DNA of 64,000 nt from positions 1,116,001 to 1,180,000 of the forward strand of contig CAVXNB010000001.1 in NCBI GenBank assembly GCA_963763085.1, given 5' to 3'. Numbering within the stretch: the stretch's first letter is position 1; each line of letters starts with the position of its first letter. This stretch comes from CAVXNB01 sp963763085 (GTDB lineage: Bacteria > Actinomycetota > Acidimicrobiia > Acidimicrobiales > Bog-793). Positions 44,100 through 53,373 of this stretch are shown here, piece by piece. A program made the translations under genes and the position numbers. The notes beneath the pieces are model-generated. The model was not told where the DNA came from and made no database searches. It saw only the letters and a program-made list of their open reading frames with translations.

Positions 44100-44166
44100 T
44101 CGGCCGGCGGCACCTCGGCCGGCGGCACCTCGGCCGGCCGGCGGCGCCTCGGCCGGCCGGCGGCGC
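44100..44166. repeat. GC-rich tandem repeat between kynU and proS
   Basis: CCTCGGCCGGCGGCA-type units of 15-19 bases are repeated about four times, ending at the proS stop codon. The repeated GGCCGGC is self-complementary. It separates two convergent genes and could act as a structured transcription end. Confidence 0.8.
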
Positions 44167-44167
44167 C

Positions 44168-45904
44168 TCAGCCGCCGACAGAGACCTCGAGCTCGGCTCG
44201 GATTGCCGCGAGCAGGTCGTCCTCGGCGACGATGCGGGTCTCGTCGGCGTCGCGGCGCTTCAGCTCGATGCCGCCGGCGGCAATCGAGCGTTCGCTCACG
44301 GTCAGGCGCACGGGAAGCCCGATGAGATCCGCGTCGGCGAATTGCACGCCGGGTCGCTCGCCGCGATCGTCGTAGAGCACCGAAACGCCGGCGGCTTCGA
44401 GCGATTCGTAGACCCGCTCGGCCACCTCTCCGGCCGGAGAGTCGGCGCCGCGCAGCACTGTCAGGTGCACCTCATACGGGGCAATGGAAACGGGCAGGCG
44501 CAAACCGCGGTCGTCGTGGTGCTCCTCGGCTATGCAGGCGAGGAGCCGCCCAACCCCGATCCCGTAACAGCCCATCACGATCGGCTGGGCGTTGCCGTCG
44601 GGGTCGAGGTAGGTCGCCCCGAACGCCTTGGCATAGCGGGTGCCGAGCTTGAAGATGTTCCCGACCTCGACGCCCCGGACCGTGCGCAACGGCTCGCCGC
44701 AATTCGAGCAGCCGTCACCGTCGTCGGCGGCGGCGATGTCGGCGACGACGTCGGGCTGCCAGTCGCGACCGGCGTTCGTGTCGAGGAGGTGCCAGCCCTC
44801 CTCGTTGGCGCCGGCGACGAGGTTCGGCGAGGCCATCACAAGCTCGTCGGCGACGACTTCGCCGCCCGTCAAGCCGATCGGCGAGGCGTAGCCGGCGACG
44901 GCGCCTATCGCGGAGATCTCTTCGAGGGTCATCGGTCGCAGCTCGGCGCCGCCGAAGAGATTGGCGAGCTTGGCCTCGCTGAGGTCGGTGTCGCCCCGGA
45001 CCACGGCCACGAGGGGGCGGGGGACGGTGGTGCCGTCCTCGCCGCGTTTCTCGGCGATGAGGAAGATGATCTTGGCCGTCCGCGCTTTTTGCACGCCCAG
45101 CATCGTGGCGAGCTCGTCGATCGTCGAGGCGTGTGGAGTCTCGACCCTCTGCGCCGGTCGCACCTCCTCGGCCTCGGCCGCCGGTTTGCGCGAGGTCGCC
45201 ACTTGCCGATTCTGCGAGTAGCCGCAGTTGTCGCACAGTACGAGCGTGTCCTCGCCGAGGGGCGTCAGGTACATGAACTCGTGCGCCTCGCTGCCGCCCA
45301 TGATGCCGACGTCGGCACCGGTGGCGATGACCGGGAGGCCACACCGGGCGAAGATCTTGAAGTAGGCCGCGTAGTGTGCCCGGTACTGGGCGTCGAGACC
45401 GGCATCGTCGAGATCCAACGTGTAGGAGTCCTTCATGGTGAACTCCCGGGCGCGGATCATCCCGGCGCGTGGGCGGGGATCGTCGCGCCATTTGGTCTGG
45501 ATCTGAAAGACGGCCTTCGGGAGCTGGCGGTAGGAGTTGATCTCAGTCGCCGCCAGCGTGGCCACGACCTCCTCGTGCGTCATGGCGAGCACCATGTCCC
45601 GGTCCCGCCGGTCGTGAAACCGCGTGAGCTCGGCGCCGATCGCCTGGTAGCGGCCGCTCTGCTGCCAGAGCTCGGCCGGCTGCACGACGGGCATCGACAG
45701 CTCGACGCCGCCGATTGCCATCATCTCCTCGCGCAGTATCTGCTCGACGTGCAGCATCGCCTGCCAGCCGAGCGGAAGGTACGAGAAAATGCCCGGGGCG
45801 AGATGGCGTACATAGCCGGCCCGCAGCAGGAACTGGTGACCCGGCGACTCGATCCCCGCCGGGGCCTCCCGCAGGGTCTCACCGAACATCCTGGACATCC
45901 GCAC
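44168..45904 (-). CDS. proS: Prolyl-tRNA synthetase, bacterial type
   Basis: GTG 45904 follows GAGGAGG by eight bases; an ATG lies two codons later. The 578-residue class II enzyme has LAPGIFSYLPLGWQAMLHVE (motif 1 region), MTHEEVVATLAATEINSYRQ and WRDDPRPRAGMIRAREFTMK (motif 2), then the INS editing domain (HASTIDELATMLGVQKARTA, IIFLIAEKRG). Motif 3 is YGIGVGRLLACIAEEHHDD and an anticodon-binding end follows. It charges tRNA-Pro and edits Ala-tRNA-Pro. It is divergent from the ArsR-fusion gene. Confidence 0.94.
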   Translation of the reverse strand: MRMSRMFGETLREAPAGIESPGHQFLLRAGYVRHLAPGIFSYLPLGWQAMLHVEQILREEMMAIGGVELSMPVVQPAELWQQSGRYQAIGAELTRFHDRRDRDMVLAMTHEEVVATLAATEINSYRQLPKAVFQIQTKWRDDPRPRAGMIRAREFTMKDSYTLDLDDAGLDAQYRAHYAAYFKIFARCGLPVIATGADVGIMGGSEAHEFMYLTPLGEDTLVLCDNCGYSQNRQVATSRKPAAEAEEVRPAQRVETPHASTIDELATMLGVQKARTAKIIFLIAEKRGEDGTTVPRPLVAVVRGDTDLSEAKLANLFGGAELRPMTLEEISAIGAVAGYASPIGLTGGEVVADELVMASPNLVAGANEEGWHLLDTNAGRDWQPDVVADIAAADDGDGCSNCGEPLRTVRGVEVGNIFKLGTRYAKAFGATYLDPDGNAQPIVMGCYGIGVGRLLACIAEEHHDDRGLRLPVSIAPYEVHLTVLRGADSPAGEVAERVYESLEAAGVSVLYDDRGERPGVQFADADLIGLPVRLTVSERSIAAGGIELKRRDADETRIVAEDDLLAAIRAELEVSVGG

Positions 45905-45978
45905 CGCGCCGGCCTCCTCGTCAACCTTGTTGGCAGAAGCTAGCCGGACGCCCCTTGCCGCGGCGCTACGCACAACGT

Positions 45979-45994
45979 GTTAGTCTCGGCTAAC
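45979..45994. promoter_or_regulatory. Inverted repeat between proS and the ArsR-fusion gene
   Basis: GTTAG and CTAAC are separated by six bases, ending ten bases before the GTG of the ArsR fusion gene. It is a good candidate operator for that regulator. Confidence 0.45.
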
Positions 45995-46003
45995 GTATTC
46001 TGA

Positions 46004-47278
46004 GTGCCCGATCTGGTGGCCGTTCTCGCCGAGCCGAACAGGCGGCGGCTCCTGGAGCTGCTGTCTTCTGGAGAGCAGACCGTCAGCCAGCTCGCCGCTC
46101 AGTTCGGCGTCACGCGGTCGGCGATCTCGCAACATCTGGGGGTGTTATCCAATGCAGGATTGGTCGAGGCTCGTCAGGAGGGCCGGTACCGCTACTACAA
46201 GCTCGTCCCAAGTGGCATGGCGGCGCTGCGCGAGGAGCTCGACAGATTCTGGACGAGGGAGCTGGCAGAGCTGGCAGCAGCCCGGCCGGCCACCGAAGGA
46301 GGAAACGGCATGACCGCAGAGAAGTCCGTCCTGGTCCCCCTCGGGCCGGAGGAGACCTTCGCGCTCCTGACCGAACCGGAGCGGTTGCGACGCTGGCAGG
46401 CCGTCACGGCTCGCGTCGAACTGCGGGCCGGAGGCGAGTACCGGTGGACGATCGTCCCCGGGCACACGGCGGCCGGCACGATCACCGAGGTCGAGCCAGG
46501 CAAGCGGCTCGTCTTCAGCTGGGGCTGGGAGGACAGCGAAGAACTGCCGCCCGGCGCCTCGACGGTGACGATCACGCTCGAGCCTGCCGAAGGCGGGACA
46601 CGGGTGCGGCTCGTCCACAGCGGCTTGACGCCCGAGCAGGCGGCGAGCCATCTCGAGGGCTGGGACCATTACGCCGGGCGACTCGTCGCAGCCGCCACCA
46701 ACGGCGACGCCGGCCTCGACGAGTGGTACGCCGGCGCGCCGGGTGACCAGCTGACGGCTGCCGAGGCGTCACTGGCGGTTTGCCAGCTCGTGCTGCGCGA
46801 TCTCAGCCCCGAGGACCGGCGCGCTCAGACGCCGTGCGTCAAGTACACCGTCGACGATCTCGTCGAGCACCTGCTCGGTTCGCTGCGGATACTCGGCGGT
46901 GCCGCCGGTGCGACCATGCCGGCGTCCGAAGATGGCCCCGTGGAGGTCCAGGTCGCCGACGCCGCACAGGCGGCGCTCGAGGCCTGGCGCAGACGTGGGC
47001 TCGACGGGACTGTGAAGTTCGGCTCCGGCGAAGTGCCCGCCGTGATGGGGTCGGACATCCTCGCGGTCGAGCTCCTCGTACACGCCTGGGACTTCGCCCA
47101 AGCCACGAACCGGACGGTCACGGCCGATGATGCCCTGAGCGCCTATGTCCTCGAACGGGCGCGTGGGTTGATCAAGCCGGGTATGCGGGACGGGGATCGT
47201 TTTGCTGCCGAGTTGCAAGCCGGGCCGGACGCGGACAACCTCGCCCGCCTCGCCGCCTTCACGGGGCGAGCCGCCTGA
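46004..47278 (+). CDS. Fusion of ArsR regulator, SRPBCC domain and MDMPI-like domain
   Basis: GTG 46004 opens a 424-residue frame. Residues 1-95 are an ArsR winged helix (LAEPNRRRLLELLSSGEQTV, FGVTRSAISQHLGVLSNAGL). About 105-225 is an AHSA1/SRPBCC domain (LGPEETFALLTEPERLRRWQ, EVEPGKRLVFSWGWED, LVHSGLTPEQAASHLEGWDH). About 250-424 resembles TIGR03086/maleylpyruvate isomerase-like proteins (CVKYTVDDLVEHLLGSLRIL, LAVELLVHAWDFAQATN). Exactly at the first junction is AAGGAGGAAACGGC followed by ATG 46310, so the shorter SRPBCC-MDMPI protein may also be made. ArsR-SRPBCC gene pairs are common; the in-frame triple fusion is unusual. Confidence 0.82.
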   Translation: MPDLVAVLAEPNRRRLLELLSSGEQTVSQLAAQFGVTRSAISQHLGVLSNAGLVEARQEGRYRYYKLVPSGMAALREELDRFWTRELAELAAARPATEGGNGMTAEKSVLVPLGPEETFALLTEPERLRRWQAVTARVELRAGGEYRWTIVPGHTAAGTITEVEPGKRLVFSWGWEDSEELPPGASTVTITLEPAEGGTRVRLVHSGLTPEQAASHLEGWDHYAGRLVAAATNGDAGLDEWYAGAPGDQLTAAEASLAVCQLVLRDLSPEDRRAQTPCVKYTVDDLVEHLLGSLRILGGAAGATMPASEDGPVEVQVADAAQAALEAWRRRGLDGTVKFGSGEVPAVMGSDILAVELLVHAWDFAQATNRTVTADDALSAYVLERARGLIKPGMRDGDRFAAELQAGPDADNLARLAAFTGRAA

Positions 47279-47360
47279 GTCGTTTTACCAATCAGACACC
47301 GAACGGCTCCATACCCAGGGAGCCTCGACAACAAAGACAACAGAACAGAAAGGAAGCTCG

Positions 47361-48143
47361 ATGCCAGCTCGCACCGCGTATGCCGAAGGAACCCCCAACT
47401 GGGTTGACCTCCAGACGAACGATCAGGACGCCGCCAAGTCCTTCTACGGCGGGTTGTTCGGCTGGCAGTTCGACGATCAGCCGATGCCGCAGGGGCCCGT
47501 GTACTCGATGGCTCTGAAGGACGGTTCCGTCGTCGCCGCCATCGCCCCCCAATCGCCGGACATGGCAGCCCAGGGCGCTCCGCCGATGTGGAACACCTAC
47601 ATCGCGGTCACAGACGTCGACGCCGCCGTCGAGCGAGCGAAGGCCGCCGGCGGCCAGGTCCTCATGCCGCCGTTCGACGTCATGGACGCCGGCCGGATGA
47701 CCTTCGTGATGGACCCGACCGGGGCCGCAGTCGGCCTTTGGCAGGCGAACAAGCACATAGGGGCAACGCTCGTGAACGAGCCGGGCACGCTCATCTGGAA
47801 CGAGCTGATCACCGACAACGCCGACGCAGCGGCCGCCTTCTATGGCGCTGTCGTCGGGCTCACCGCCGACGCGATGGACATGGACGGGAGCCCGTACACC
47901 GTCTGGAAGGCCGGCGACGACATGGTCGGAGGCACCATGGCCCCGCCGATGGAAGGCGTCCCGAACCATTGGCACGTCTACTTCGCCGTCGGGAACATCA
48001 ACGACGCCGTCGCCAAGGCGACCGAGCTCGGCGCGACCGTGGTCGCAGGGCCTTTCGAGACGCCGATCGGCCAGATGGCGGCGCTCAGCGACCCACAAGG
48101 GGCCATGTTCAGCCTGTTCGCCCCCATCGGAGACGCGTCGTAG
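47361..48143 (+). CDS. Double VOC-domain protein (Rv0577-like)
   Basis: ATG 47361 follows AAAGGAAG. The 260-residue protein has two glyoxalase-type halves: GTPNWVDLQTNDQDAAKSFY at the start and GTLIWNELITDNADAAAAFY at the middle. The ends match too (MTFVMDPTGAAVGLWQ and MAALSDPQGAMFSLFAP). This layout is that of CFP32/Rv0577-type proteins of actinobacteria, linked to glyoxal or aldehyde handling. It is 82 bases after the ArsR fusion gene and 55 before the MDMPI-like gene, likely one operon. Confidence 0.86.
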   Translation: MPARTAYAEGTPNWVDLQTNDQDAAKSFYGGLFGWQFDDQPMPQGPVYSMALKDGSVVAAIAPQSPDMAAQGAPPMWNTYIAVTDVDAAVERAKAAGGQVLMPPFDVMDAGRMTFVMDPTGAAVGLWQANKHIGATLVNEPGTLIWNELITDNADAAAAFYGAVVGLTADAMDMDGSPYTVWKAGDDMVGGTMAPPMEGVPNHWHVYFAVGNINDAVAKATELGATVVAGPFETPIGQMAALSDPQGAMFSLFAPIGDAS

Positions 48144-48198
48144 GCGCCGGCGTGGGGGCCGGCGGATCGTTCTCATGGCGAGGAAAGGGAAACAAGAG

Positions 48199-48819
48199 AT
48201 GAGTGATGACTGGCCGAAGATCGAAGCCGAACGGCAGGCGTGCGCTGATCTGTTCGAGTCGCTGACGCCCGAGCAGTGGGCGAGCCCGTCCTGGTGCGAA
48301 CGCTGGACCGTGCGCGACATGGCCGGGCACATGATCGCCGCCACGCAGTCAAGCCCTGCGGTGTTCTTCAGCCACATGGCCAAGGCGGGCTTCAGCTTCA
48401 ACAAGATGGTCGAGACCGATGCCAAGCACTACAGCTCGGGCGACCCGTCCGGCTTCGCAGGCGCGATGCGTGCCGGCGCCTTGCGGCGGAACCACCCCCC
48501 TGGACCGGTGACGGCGATGCTCGGAGAGGCCGTGATCCACGGCGAGGACATCCGCCGGCCGCTCGGACTGAGCCGAGACATCCCGGAGGCATCGCTCGTT
48601 GCTGTGGCCGACTTCTACAAGGGGTCGAACCTGATCGTCGGCGCCAAGCGCCGCATCTCGGGCCTCCGCCTCAACGCCAGCGACGTCTCCTGGTCCGCCG
48701 GCGCCGGCCCCGAGGTGACGGGGAGCCTGGCGTCCTTGATCCTCGCCATGACCGGCCGAAAGGAAGTGCTTCCGGAGCTGTCAGGCGAAGGGGTGGCGAC
48801 GCTCGCCTCGCGGCCCTAG
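48199..48819 (+). CDS. Maleylpyruvate isomerase-like (MDMPI/DinB fold) protein
   Basis: ATG 48199 has AAGGGA upstream. The 206-residue protein has WPKIEAERQACADLFESLTP, WCERWTVRDMAGHMIAATQS and GEAVIHGEDIRRPLGL. The His in VRDMAGH, a Glu in the middle and the His in VIHGEDI correspond to the metal-binding residues of the MDMPI fold. Relatives are mycothiol-dependent isomerases or transferases. With the VOC gene and the ArsR fusion it suggests an operon for dealing with a reactive compound using mycothiol. Confidence 0.82.
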   Translation: MSDDWPKIEAERQACADLFESLTPEQWASPSWCERWTVRDMAGHMIAATQSSPAVFFSHMAKAGFSFNKMVETDAKHYSSGDPSGFAGAMRAGALRRNHPPGPVTAMLGEAVIHGEDIRRPLGLSRDIPEASLVAVADFYKGSNLIVGAKRRISGLRLNASDVSWSAGAGPEVTGSLASLILAMTGRKEVLPELSGEGVATLASRP

Positions 48820-48853
48820 CCGGCGCAGCCTCGGGTACTACTTTTTTTTTCAA

Positions 48854-48908
48854 AACTTGCCTCCGCGAACAGATTGCGACTGGTCGCAATCTCGATCGGA
48901 GGCAAGTT
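48854..48908. repeat. Palindromic repeat, copy 3
   Basis: Outer arms AACTTGCCTCC and GGAGGCAAGTT are perfect. The inner stem is AGATTGCGAC, TG, GTCGCAATCT, perfect over ten pairs. A run of ten T lies just before it and a run of six T soon after. It is between two convergent genes in the 201-base gap 48820-49020. Confidence 0.88.
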
Positions 48909-49020
48909 TGGCGCTTTTTTGAATATCGCCGGCTCCTGACCCTTGCCGCGCCCGACGGCTAGAGGTGTCGGCTAGGGGTGTCGGCTAGGGCTCTGCCCGA
49001 CGAGCCCGCTGACGCCGGCG

Positions 49021-49617
49021 TCAACGAGCGTTCAGCGCCAGTACCCACCTGGTGACGATTTCGGCGACCTCACGGTCGTGACGGCGAAGCCCGTGGTCGC
49101 CGCCCTCGACGAAGACGTGTGTCACGGGACCGGCGATCGCCGCCGTCGCCGACTCGAGCTCCTCGGGCGTGCCGAATTGATCACGCGTGCCAGAAACGAA
49201 CAGGCACGGCACCTTGATCGCCCCGAGATGCTCGACACGGAGCTTGTCCGGCTTCCCCGGCGGATGAAGCGGATAGCTGACGAGGACGAGCGCAGCGGCG
49301 GGAAGGCCCTCGGCCACCGCGATGGAGCACATCCGGCCGCCCATCGACCGCCCTCCGAGCGCGATCTGGTCCTGTGCGACGGCCAGGTCGCCGGCCACGC
49401 GGGCTGAAGCCGTGACAACGGTGGCAACCAGCACGGGCTGGCGGTCAGGTGCACGGCGGCCGGCGACACGGTACGGGAAGTCGATGCGCTCGACCTGCAC
49501 GCCCTCGGGCGTGAGCGCGTCGTCGATGGCGACGAGAGCGCTCTGTTCCCGGCCGGCGCTGGCGCCCGGAGTGAGGATCAGAGCCGAGACGACTCGCCGG
49601 CCGGTTCGACGGCTCAC
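49021..49617 (-). CDS. Alpha/beta hydrolase
   Basis: GTG 49617 overlaps the LigD polymerase stop (GTGA). The 198-residue protein has the nucleophile elbow LGGRSMGGRMCSIAVAEG, an Asp in VSGTRDQFGTPEEL and His in VEGGDHGLRRHD, giving a Ser-Asp-His triad. The short form with GxSMGG and FVSGTRD resembles KANL3/Tex30-like and dienelactone-type hydrolases. No substrate is known. Coupling to the DNA repair gene may be accidental. Confidence 0.8.
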   Translation of the reverse strand: MSRRTGRRVVSALILTPGASAGREQSALVAIDDALTPEGVQVERIDFPYRVAGRRAPDRQPVLVATVVTASARVAGDLAVAQDQIALGGRSMGGRMCSIAVAEGLPAAALVLVSYPLHPPGKPDKLRVEHLGAIKVPCLFVSGTRDQFGTPEELESATAAIAGPVTHVFVEGGDHGLRRHDREVAEIVTRWVLALNAR

Positions 49618-50567
49618 GGCTTCGGCTTCGGCTTCGGCTTCGGCTTCGGCTTGGCCTTGGGCGGACCGGTGAGCGGGGCGAAGAGATCGCCGAAGGACTC
49701 GACGCGTTCGAGGACGTCGGCTGCAAGAAACCGCAGCGGCGCTCCCCCACCCCTCGCACCCACCTCCACTTCGTCCCATGTCAAGGGCGTCGAGACCGTC
49801 GGGAAGGGCTGGGCACGCAGCGAGTACGGCGCGATCGTCGTCTTGGCGCCGTGGTTCTGACTCCAGTCGATGAGCACTTTGCCGGCCCGGAGATCCTTGC
49901 GCATGTTCGACAGCACCTCCCCCGGGTGCTCTCGTTCCATCTGTCGGGCGATCTCGTGTGAGGCTTCGTGGGCTTCCTCCCACCTCTGGGGCGGGTCGAG
50001 CCTGGCGTAGAGCTGCATCCCCTTCGAGCCGCTGGTCTTGGGGTACGCGTCGAGTCCGCGCCCCTTGAGCTCCTCCCGAAGCCAGCCCGCGACGGTGCAG
50101 CACTCCACCACGGTGGCCGGCGCACCGGGGTCCAGGTCGAAGACCATCAGGTCGACGAGCCCGTAGGCGTCCGGCTCGACCGAGCGCCACTGGGGGACGT
50201 GCAGCTCGAGCGCGGCGAGGTTGGCGACCCAGACGAGCGTCGGCAGGTCGTCAAGCACGAGCTGCTCGATGAAGTTGGCCCCGTCGGGCCGGGCGTTGCG
50301 CGGGACGCGGACGGAGGGGGCCCACGGGGGTGCTTTGCGCGCGGTGTGTTTCTCGAAGAATGACTGGCCGTTGACCCCGTCCGGGTAGCGGGTCACCGTC
50401 AGGGGGCGCCCCTGCGTGTGCGGCAGCAGGGCCGGGGCGACGTGGACGTAGTACCAGATGACGTCGGCCTTGGTGAAGCCGGCCTCGGGGTAGAGGACCT
50501 TGTCGAGGTTCGAGACGCTGAGGCGCCGGCCCTCGACCTCGATGACCGTGCGTTGCTCAGGGCTCAC
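49614..50567 (-). CDS. LigD polymerase domain protein (NHEJ primase-polymerase)
   Basis: The 317-residue protein matches the stand-alone polymerase domain of LigD. It has VSNLDKVLYPEAGFTKADVI, the catalytic metal Asp pair in LVDLMVFDLDPGAP, YPKTSGSKGMQLYARL and VLIDWSQNHGAKTTIAPYSL. It fills gaps and adds ribonucleotides during end joining. The C-terminus is a run of Lys-Pro repeats encoded by six-base units. The start overlaps the ligase gene end by 11 bases. Confidence 0.9.
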   Translation of the reverse strand: MSPEQRTVIEVEGRRLSVSNLDKVLYPEAGFTKADVIWYYVHVAPALLPHTQGRPLTVTRYPDGVNGQSFFEKHTARKAPPWAPSVRVPRNARPDGANFIEQLVLDDLPTLVWVANLAALELHVPQWRSVEPDAYGLVDLMVFDLDPGAPATVVECCTVAGWLREELKGRGLDAYPKTSGSKGMQLYARLDPPQRWEEAHEASHEIARQMEREHPGEVLSNMRKDLRAGKVLIDWSQNHGAKTTIAPYSLRAQPFPTVSTPLTWDEVEVGARGGGAPLRFLAADVLERVESFGDLFAPLTGPPKAKPKPKPKPKPKP

Positions 50568-52002
50568 GGACGACCTCCTCCGGTAGCTGGTCGGTGCGCA
50601 GGCCCCGCCACGACGGCTGGCGCAGGCGCCCGGTCCTCGTCCACTCGCTGAACTGCACCTCGCCCACGAGCTTCGGCTCCACCCAGGTCACGCCGGCCGC
50701 CTCCGAGCGGGGAACGGCGCCCTTGAACGGGCTCGTGTCCCGCCGCAGGGGCTTGAGCAGGCGCACGAGCTCCGACCGGGTGGCTTCCGTGAACCCGGTG
50801 CCGACCCGGCCCACGTACGTCAGGGCGCCGGCGTCCTGGATCCCCAGCAGCAGCGCCCCGAGATCGCCTTCGAGATGGCCTTGCCCGGTTGCCCAACCTC
50901 CGATGACCACGGACTGCGTGCGGAAGTTCTTGACCTTCACCCAGCTCGGGTCCCGCCGGCCGGGGCGGTAGACGCTGTCGAGCCGCTTCGCCAGGACGCC
51001 CTCGAGCCCGGCGTCGCGGGCCGCCTGGAGGACCGCTTCACCCTTGCCGGTCTCAGACGGGGGCGTCACCCAATGCGGCCCGGCGAGCTTCAGGCCCTCG
51101 AGGAGCCGCCGGCGCTCGCTGTAGGGGACGTCGAGTGCGGAGTGGCCGTCGAGATGCAGAAGGTCGAAGATCATGTACGTCACCGGGATGCTGTCGACGA
51201 GCCGGCGGACCCGGTTCGGCTCGGCCGTGTTCATCCTCGGCTGCAGCGCCTCGAAGCTCGGCCGTCCTTTGTCGTCGAGTGCGACGATCTCGCCGTCCAG
51301 GATGGTCTGGAGCGATCCGAGCGCCTCGCCCAGACCGCGCAGCTCCGGATAGGAGGTCGTCACGTCGCGGTCGGTCCGCGACAACGTGCGGATCCGGCCG
51401 CCGTCGACGTAGACGATGGCGCGGACACCGTCCCATTTGAACTCGTAGGCCCAGCCGTCGCCGGTGGGAAGCGGGCCCGGTGTGGCGAGCATCGGGCGGA
51501 CGAGCTCGGGCATCGGCTCCCACCCGGGGGGAGGGGGATCGATGCGGTGAATCATCCAGTTTTGGTCTTTGGTTTGGAACAGGCCGTACCGGCCCTCGAC
51601 ACGCTTGCCATGGAGGGTGACCTTCACGTCGCGGTCGGTCCAGTTCGTGGACTCGTACGTGCCCCGATCCCAGATCGTGACTCCGCCCGCCCCGTATTCG
51701 TGATCGGGGATCTGGCCCTCGAAGCTCCCGTACTCGAGGGGATGGTCCTCGACGTGGACCGCCAGATGGTTGACCCCTGGCGCCATCGGCAGACCCTTCG
51801 GGACGGCCCACGAGACGAACACCCCGTCGCGCTCGAGCCGAAAGTCCCAGTGGAGCGAGCGGGCGTGATGCTCCTGGATCACAAAGGCCGGGGCGCCACG
51901 CTTGCGCCGGCGTGGCCGGGTCGTCTCCGACCCGGCCGGCGGAACGGGCTCAGGGGTCTTCTTCGGGTCTCGCTTGGCTCGATAGGGGTCGAGCGAGCTC
52001 AC
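50557..52002 (-). CDS. LigD-type DNA ligase with phosphoesterase domain
   Basis: The 481-residue protein begins with a phosphoesterase domain: EHHARSLHWDFRLERDGVFV, holding the His, His, Asp and Arg residues, and GQIPDHEYGAGGVTIWDRGT. The ATP-dependent ligase core follows with the nucleotidyl Lys in EFKWDGVRAIVYVDGG, then LDGEIVALDD and EGVLAKRLDSVYRPGRRDPS. It trims 3' ends and seals breaks. The polymerase part is a separate overlapping gene. Ku is at 59808, so the full NHEJ set is present in split form. Confidence 0.92.
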   Translation of the reverse strand: MSSLDPYRAKRDPKKTPEPVPPAGSETTRPRRRKRGAPAFVIQEHHARSLHWDFRLERDGVFVSWAVPKGLPMAPGVNHLAVHVEDHPLEYGSFEGQIPDHEYGAGGVTIWDRGTYESTNWTDRDVKVTLHGKRVEGRYGLFQTKDQNWMIHRIDPPPPGWEPMPELVRPMLATPGPLPTGDGWAYEFKWDGVRAIVYVDGGRIRTLSRTDRDVTTSYPELRGLGEALGSLQTILDGEIVALDDKGRPSFEALQPRMNTAEPNRVRRLVDSIPVTYMIFDLLHLDGHSALDVPYSERRRLLEGLKLAGPHWVTPPSETGKGEAVLQAARDAGLEGVLAKRLDSVYRPGRRDPSWVKVKNFRTQSVVIGGWATGQGHLEGDLGALLLGIQDAGALTYVGRVGTGFTEATRSELVRLLKPLRRDTSPFKGAVPRSEAAGVTWVEPKLVGEVQFSEWTRTGRLRQPSWRGLRTDQLPEEVVREP

Positions 52003-52038
52003 GCGCCGATGCCGCCCGTCGCAGCAGCGCCGGGGTGA

Positions 52039-52428
52039 TCAGTTCGAACGAAGCAGCTCCACTGCGGCATCGGCGGCATCTCCTCGCGATACCCCGAGCG
52101 CCCTCGCCGCACGCTCCACGAGGCCATCGAGGTAGACGGCCAAGTTGAGCACGAACAACACCGGATCTGCGACCCGAAGCGGGACAGGCTCGCTGCGGGC
52201 GTCGAGCCCCGCCGTCGTGAGCAGCGCCCTGCGGAGGCTCATGACGGCGTCGATCGTGTCACTGAGACCGACGCCGTGACGCTTCATCCATGCGTTCAAC
52301 CCGAACGGGAGGCTGAGCTCCCCCGCTGCCGGCCCGTCCTCGGCGAGACGCACGATGCAACGGACGACGTCGCTGACGAAGTCGATGCCTCCGGGTGCGT
52401 TCTCGATTGCAGGTCTGGGCTCGGCCAC
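52039..52428 (-). CDS. Hypothetical protein
   Basis: GTG 52428 gives 129 residues: AEPRPAIENAPGGIDFVSDV, then a helical stretch with LPFGLNAWMKRHGVGLSDTI and DAVMSLRRALLTTAG. It ends ARALGVSRGDAADAAVELLR. No family is recognised. The frame is open further upstream into the permease gene, but the upstream part is the wrong frame of that gene. It lies between LigD and the permease on the same strand. Confidence 0.55.
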   Translation of the reverse strand: MAEPRPAIENAPGGIDFVSDVVRCIVRLAEDGPAAGELSLPFGLNAWMKRHGVGLSDTIDAVMSLRRALLTTAGLDARSEPVPLRVADPVLFVLNLAVYLDGLVERAARALGVSRGDAADAAVELLRSN

Positions 52429-52598
52429 CGGCTCGCTCCAATGATCGGGGCTTGTTCTCTCCCGGCCAGTGTCGCAAGAGGCTGTATCAGTGTGGTGGAT
52501 CCCCCGGGCTCGCCGGCCGAGGCGCCGGCGCCGGACGGCCCGGGCTCGGCGGCCGAGGGCCGGCGCCGGGCCGGCACAGCGGCGAGGCCGCCCCCGCC

Positions 52599-53358
52599 CT
52601 ACCAGTACTTCACGAACAGCAACGCGGCGACCGAGAGGCCGCCGACAACCACGATGAAGCGGAGCACTCCGGCCGACAGGCGCCGGCCGACGATGCCTCC
52701 AAGCTGGCCGCCCGTCGCCGAGCCGACGGCGATGAGCCCCGCCGCCTCCCACGAGACGTGGCTCGCCACGACGAACAGGAGCGCCGCCACGCCGTTCGCC
52801 GCCAGCGTGAGCACGTTCTTCACTCCGTTGAGGCGCTGCAGGTCGTCGTCGATGAAGATCGCCAGGAGCGAGATGAGGATCACCCCCTGCGCGGCGCCGA
52901 AATAGCCGCCGTAGATTCCCGTGACGAAGACCGAACGCGAGCAGCGGCAGGCCGCCGTGCACGTGTCGCTCGCCGCGCTCGGCAAGCCACTGCGAGAGCC
53001 GCGGCTGGAACGCCATGAGGACGCTCGCGATCACGATCAGGACCGGCACGGCACGCCGGAACACCGTCCCCGGCAGGGCGAGCAGGAGGACGGCGCCACA
53101 GAGCGCCCCCAACGCCGAGGCGCAGCTGAGGCGGACGGCCCGGCCACTCTGGCCCTGGAGCTGGTGCCGGTACGCCGCGACGGCGCTGAGGGATCCGGGA
53201 ACCAGCCCGACCGTGTTGCTGACGTTGGCGACGACCGGACCGAAGCCCACCGCCAGCAGAGTGGGAAACGTCACGAGCGAACCCGCGCCGACGATGACGT
53301 TCATCGCGCCCGCGACGAGGCCGGCAGCCACGACGACGAGCGCGGCAGTCAGCGACAC
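52599..53358 (-). pseudogene. TauE/SafE family permease with apparent frameshift
   Basis: The first part reads GLVAGAMNVIVGAGSLVTFP and then FGPVVANVSNTVGLVPGSLS, the TauE/SafE signature. Around 52930-52940 the frame breaks; the next frame continues SVFVTGIYGGYFGAAQGVIL and NVLTLAANGVAALLFVVASH, ending LLFVKYW. Removing one base would rejoin both halves into a normal permease of about 250 residues with eight helices. Such proteins export sulfur-containing anions or similar. It is either a read error or a recently broken gene. Confidence 0.75.
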
Positions 53359-53373
53359 GAGGGGGCGGACGAC

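Noticed and set aside
49615..49670. Six-base repeat as a CRISPR-like or regulatory array
   Set aside because: It encodes the Lys-Pro tail of the LigD polymerase; no spacers or Cas genes exist in the window.
52429..53358. A 439-residue permease-hypothetical fusion
   Set aside because: The join depends on the frameshift in the TauE/SafE gene; the real permease frame ends at 52599.
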